Source: Myxococcota bacterium (GTDB taxonomy: Bacteria; Myxococcota_A; UBA9160; SMWR01). Taken from it: a stretch of 64,000 nt of DNA. The notes under the pieces are model-generated. The model did not search any database. It had not been told where the DNA came from and saw nothing but the letters and a program-made list of their open reading frames with translations. The position numbers and the translations under genes are program-made. Below are positions 60,870-64,000 of this stretch, piece after piece. The DNA lies in assembly GCA_022447545.1 (NCBI GenBank), contig JAKVBI010000011.1:62001-126000 (forward strand), in the 5' to 3' direction. Position 1 is the first letter of the stretch, and each line of letters opens with the position of its first letter.

Positions 60870-62227
60870 GCAGTCCCGAGCCGATGGAGATCGTCGACCG
60901 GGCCATTGCTGCCGCATTGGCCGCAGGCGCGAGCGGCGCCGATTGCGCCCTGGTCGAAAGCGACTCGACCGAGGCCCGCGTGCGCGGGGAAGAAATCGAG
61001 TTCGTCAAGCAGGCACTGGAGCGAACCCTCGCCATTCGCGCGCTGGTCGCAGGCGATGGAGGCGCCGGATCGGCAGTCACCTCCACCAGCGACTTGTCGC
61101 CTGAAGCCGTGGAGCGCATGGCCACCGAGACAGTCAAACTCGCCAAGGCAACCGCCAAGGATCCCGCCGCCGACATCCCCGAAGAAGGTTTTGCGACGAA
61201 TTGGCCGGATCTGGAATTGATCGATGCCTCAGACCGGAACGTCTCGGTGGAAGAACGAATCGAAACCGCCCTCCGTGCTGAAGCCGCAGCGCGGAGCACA
61301 GACACACGCATCGGCAATTCCGAAGGTTCCCAGGTGGGGAGTGAGTTCTCGAGCGTTGCTCTGGGAAATCACGCGGGCTTTCGCGGCGAGTACCGTTCGG
61401 CCTCACACTCGCTCGTCTCGGAACCTGTCGCTCAAGAGAACGGCTCCATGCAACGCGACTACTGGTACACGGCAGGGCGCAAACTCTCCGACCTCGAATC
61501 ACCGGAGGCCGTAGGGCGAAAAGCGGCCGAACGGGCTCTGCGACGCCTGGGGGGTCGCCGTATCGAGACTTGCGAGGCCCCAGTCATCTTCGACCCCTTC
61601 ACTTCGCCCAGCCTCCTCCACCACCTGGTGGGCTGCCTCAATGGCTACGCGATCTATCGCGAGGGGAGCTTCCTCGCGGGACGACTCGGCGAAACCATCG
61701 CCAGCGACCAGGTCACCATCATCGACGACGGACGGATCGTAGGAGGACTGGGAAGCCGACCCTTTGACGGTGAAGGTCAACCAACACGGCGAAACATCGT
61801 GTTGGATCGCGGCCGCATGGAGACCTATCTACTCGACAGCTATTCCGCCCGAAAACTTGGAATGCAAACCACGGGCAACGCTACCCGAGGGCTTCGGAGT
61901 TCCCCTACCGTCGGCATCACCAACCTCTGGCTGGAACCCGGACAGGGCGACCTGGCAGAGATCGTGGCCCAAACCGACCGTGGCCTGTTGGTCACCGAAC
62001 TCATCGGCATGGGCTTTAATCCGGTGACTGGCGACTACTCGCGCGGTGCGGCAGGAATGTGGATCGAGAACGGGGAGATCACCCACCCCGTCGAGGAAGT
62101 CACAATCGCTGGCAACTTCGGGGACATGCTCTTGGGAATCGATGCGGTCGGTTCAGATCTCGAATGGCGGGGGTCGGTCGCAGCCCCCTCCCTTCGCATT
62201 TCCCAGATGACCATCGCAGGAGATTGA
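60866..62227 (+). CDS. pmbA: TldE/PmbA, non-catalytic partner of TldD
   Basis: 453 residues, translationally coupled to tldD. Same overall fold with N-terminal IVDRAIAAALAAGASGADCALVES and C-terminal GNFGDMLLGIDAVGSDLEW, and an HExxxH motif is absent, as expected (DPFTSPSLLHHLVGCLNGYA aligns there). Together with TldD it forms the active proteolytic complex. Full length. Confidence 0.96.
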   Translation: MSSPEPMEIVDRAIAAALAAGASGADCALVESDSTEARVRGEEIEFVKQALERTLAIRALVAGDGGAGSAVTSTSDLSPEAVERMATETVKLAKATAKDPAADIPEEGFATNWPDLELIDASDRNVSVEERIETALRAEAAARSTDTRIGNSEGSQVGSEFSSVALGNHAGFRGEYRSASHSLVSEPVAQENGSMQRDYWYTAGRKLSDLESPEAVGRKAAERALRRLGGRRIETCEAPVIFDPFTSPSLLHHLVGCLNGYAIYREGSFLAGRLGETIASDQVTIIDDGRIVGGLGSRPFDGEGQPTRRNIVLDRGRMETYLLDSYSARKLGMQTTGNATRGLRSSPTVGITNLWLEPGQGDLAEIVAQTDRGLLVTELIGMGFNPVTGDYSRGAAGMWIENGEITHPVEEVTIAGNFGDMLLGIDAVGSDLEWRGSVAAPSLRISQMTIAGD

Positions 62228-62230
62228 CCG

Positions 62231-63106
62231 ATGTCTTCCCCCCCTTCCGTGATGTACGGCCTCGAACTTCCCGATTTCGACCGCTGGTCCGATCGAGTGT
62301 GCGTCGCCCTGGGCCAGAACCCAGGCGTCTTCACGGGGCCCGGCACAAACACCTACCTCGTGGGCACGGGATCCGAGCGGATCCTGCTGGACACCGGGGC
62401 TGGACTCCCCGAATACCTTCCCGTTCTAGCAGGGGCTCTCGAGCAGGAGCGCTGCACCATTCAGGAAATCGTGCTCACCCATGGGCATGGAGATCACATC
62501 GGAGGCGCCAGCGGTGTGATCGCCAACTACGGGGCACTCCGCGTGTCGAAACACCCATGGCCCAAGCACGATGAACTTCACCCACTCGAAATCACCTCCC
62601 TGTCGGAAGGCGATGTCATCGAGACCGAAGGAGCCACGCTGCGCGCCGTCCACACACCGGGCCACGCCGTCGACCATCTGTGTTTCGTACTCGAGGAGGA
62701 AAGAAGTCTGTTCTCCGGCGACAACGTCCTCGGTGTGGGGACGACGGTGATTCCTGCCGAGGGCGGTGACCTCGGCGATTACATGGACTCCCTACACAGA
62801 ATCCTCAGCGAAGCCCCTACGACCCTCTACCCTGCGCATGGTCCCTGCATCCGCGAGGGAACGAACAAAGTTCAGGAATACATCGACCACAGAAACGATC
62901 GCGAGCACCAGATCGCCAGCGCACTCGGAGAGGGTCCGCGTCGCATACCCGAAATCGTGAAAGTCGTGTACGCCGCCTACCCCGAGGCGCTTCACGCCCC
63001 CGCCGGCCAATCCGTTTGCTCCCACCTGAAGAAGTTGGAAAAAGAAAATCGCGTGGCTCGAACGAACGACGCCCCTCCCATTGATGCCATCTGGGAATTG
63101 ACGTGA
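62231..63106 (+). CDS. MBL-fold metallo-hydrolase (LACTB2-like)
   Basis: 291 residues, three bases after tldE. Metal site H84-x-H86-x-D88-H89 in THGHGDHIGG; further ligands in VHTPGHAVDH and LYPAHG; SGDNVLG is present. The C-terminal 70 residues form a winged-helix-like domain, as in LACTB2/RNase-like members (RIPEIVKVVYAAYPEALH). Homologues act as endoribonucleases or thioesterases; the substrate here is not known. It may be part of the tldDE transcript. Confidence 0.9.
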   Translation: MSSPPSVMYGLELPDFDRWSDRVCVALGQNPGVFTGPGTNTYLVGTGSERILLDTGAGLPEYLPVLAGALEQERCTIQEIVLTHGHGDHIGGASGVIANYGALRVSKHPWPKHDELHPLEITSLSEGDVIETEGATLRAVHTPGHAVDHLCFVLEEERSLFSGDNVLGVGTTVIPAEGGDLGDYMDSLHRILSEAPTTLYPAHGPCIREGTNKVQEYIDHRNDREHQIASALGEGPRRIPEIVKVVYAAYPEALHAPAGQSVCSHLKKLEKENRVARTNDAPPIDAIWELT

Positions 63107-63119
63107 CCGGCGCGTGCGT

Positions 63120-63560
63120 TCAGAAGATCAGACGATCGAGAGAAAACGACCCCGGGCCGAGCAGGAGAAAGACTGCGCACACCACCGCCAGGTTGATGGT
63201 GTACTCCGCCCCCGGCGGGTCGTTCGTGATCAGATAGCCCGCTCCCCGATGACCCAACCGGGCAGCCACGATCATGGTGATGATCAGCAGGAGACACGCG
63301 GGCCGGGTGAACAGCCCCAATGTGAGCAGGACGCCGCCGGTCATCTCCGAGAGCATGGCCATCCTCGCCTGAACAGCTGCTTGCGGGACGCCCAGCGAAT
63401 CCAGCCAGGCCGTGAAGCCCTCCATGTTTCCAGTGCCCACCAACCCGAGCTTACCCAGGGCATGAATCACGAAGCACACGCCGATGGCCACTCGTCCCAG
63501 TAGCAGGGCCCAGTCCTTCATCGCCTCGGTCGAGCCCAACAGGACAGCGCTCCAATCCAT
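63120..63560 (-). CDS. DoxX family membrane protein
   Basis: 146 residues from the ATG giving MDWSAVLLGS, preceded by GGGGGGA; an ATG 11 codons earlier is possible. Four hydrophobic segments: LLLGRVAIGVCFVIHALGK, MLSEMTGGVLLTLGL, PACLLLIITMIVAARLG and YTINLAVVCAVFLLLGPG. The DoxX group includes subunits of quinol oxidase-like enzymes and of thiosulfate:quinone oxidoreductase, but most members have no proven role. It converges on the MBL-fold gene. Confidence 0.88.
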   Translation of the reverse strand: MDWSAVLLGSTEAMKDWALLLGRVAIGVCFVIHALGKLGLVGTGNMEGFTAWLDSLGVPQAAVQARMAMLSEMTGGVLLTLGLFTRPACLLLIITMIVAARLGHRGAGYLITNDPPGAEYTINLAVVCAVFLLLGPGSFSLDRLIF

Positions 63561-63807
63561 GAATCGTCCCCCCCAAGGCTGAAACCAGCCCATTTGGATG
63601 CACGGCGGAATCCTAGCAGAAGATCAAACCCTCCTTTACCTCGCCGTGCTAGCTGTTGACTCCTCCCCCCATCCTCCCGATCTCCACTTGCTCGGCTCCC
63701 TGGGGCCTGGGGACTCCTGCCTCACGACACTTGACCTCGGACCCCTCCTCGCTACCTAATTGGCTCAGGCGAATCATCGCAAAAATCCACTGAACGAAAC
63801 GCAGACG

Positions 63808-63813
63808 AAGGAG
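63808..63813 (+). promoter_or_regulatory. Ribosome-binding site deciding a TTG start
   Basis: AAGGAG lies six bases before TTG 63820, whereas the in-frame ATG at 63856 has no such sequence upstream. The TTG is therefore the likelier start of the last gene. Confidence 0.6.
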
Positions 63814-63819
63814 TGAACC

Positions 63820-64000
63820 TTGGGAGCAGGAAGCACGTTTGGACCGCCGGCACACATGGCCGCTTTCACGGATGTCGATGAGCGTTGGGGACCCCTCGCC
63901 AAACTGGCCGGCCAATGGGCCGGCGATCAGGGCCGGGACTTCTCCTACTCTTATTCCGCTGAGGCCGACACCGAGAACCTTTACCGGGAAGAGATCACCT
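63820..64000 (+). CDS. Nitrobindin/THAP4-like heme-binding beta-barrel protein (5' part, truncated by window end)
   Basis: The frame runs open from TTG 63820 (or ATG 63856) to the end of the window. After 12 extra residues the sequence reads DERWGPLAKLAGQWAGDQG and then NLYREEIT, the start of the FABP-like heme-barrel domain of nitrobindin-type proteins (L-A-x-L-x-G-x-W-x-G). These bind heme and may respond to nitric oxide or peroxynitrite. About 60 residues are visible; the heme-ligand His lies beyond the window. Confidence 0.75.
   Translation, partial: MGAGSTFGPPAHMAAFTDVDERWGPLAKLAGQWAGDQGRDFSYSYSAEADTENLYREEIT

Noticed and set aside
63649-63915. 88-codon minus-strand frame near the end of the window.
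   Set aside because: It overlaps the start of the heme-barrel gene, has no motif, and the plus-strand frame with AAGGAG is better supported.
1-64000. CRISPR arrays, insertion sequences, phage genes or toxin-antitoxin pairs.
   Set aside because: No regularly spaced repeats, transposase or integrase motifs were seen on either strand; the window looks like stable core chromosome.

Overview
The window is a contiguous, GC-rich, gene-dense bacterial chromosome segment with no transposase, integrase, phage gene or CRISPR array. The gene content fits a myxobacterial or other former-deltaproteobacterial lineage: an MglA-like GTPase next to GAF/GGDEF signalling, two Lon proteases, a gap-pgk-tpiA-secG operon, a long type II secretion operon and a GpgS-type compatible-solute enzyme. 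This assignment is an inference from gene content; no rRNA gene is present to test it.

Layout. 1-6028 (+): the 3' part of an EF-G-family gene, then a tightly overlapping three-gene module (HEAT-like repeat protein, MglA-like G protein, multi-GAF protein with a degenerate GGDEF domain). 6092-10481 (-): HugZ-like protein, ATP sulfurylase, beta-propeller lipoprotein, JAMM peptidase and an Rrf2 regulator. 10649-20261 (+): a helicase-exonuclease that fuses what Bacillus encodes as MrfA and MrfB, a PLP enzyme, a hot-dog dehydratase-like protein, a thiolase-like protein without catalytic cysteines, and a first Lon; tRNA-Leu(CAG) lies on the minus strand in this stretch. 20283-28637 (-): polysaccharide glycosyltransferase and polyprenyl sugar-phosphate transferase, GpgS, a PilZ protein, a Y-family polymerase homologue without its catalytic acidic residues but with a C-terminal clamp-binding motif, and a penicillin-acylase-family hydrolase.

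28876-34384 is mostly glycolytic: gap-pgk-tpiA-secG, tRNA-Leu(GAG), a DsbA-like thiol protein (-) and a class I aldolase. 34480-41309 (-) holds a flavin reductase and a proteostasis operon read dnaK, hsp20, lon, OmpA-like lipoprotein. 41474-53647 (+) is a type II secretion operon in the order C-D-E-F-G-H-I-K-L-M-N, followed by a TMTC-like O-mannosyltransferase candidate. 55591 to the end: a membrane glycosyltransferase (-), an ArsR-methyltransferase fusion with a HAD phosphatase, the tldD/tldE protease pair, an MBL-fold hydrolase, a DoxX protein (-) and the start of a nitrobindin-like heme-barrel gene.

The observations most worth following are the catalytically stripped Y-family polymerase with QLDLF, the MrfA-MrfB fusion, the GTPase/GAF/degenerate-GGDEF module, and a secretin that ends in a SPOR-like domain.
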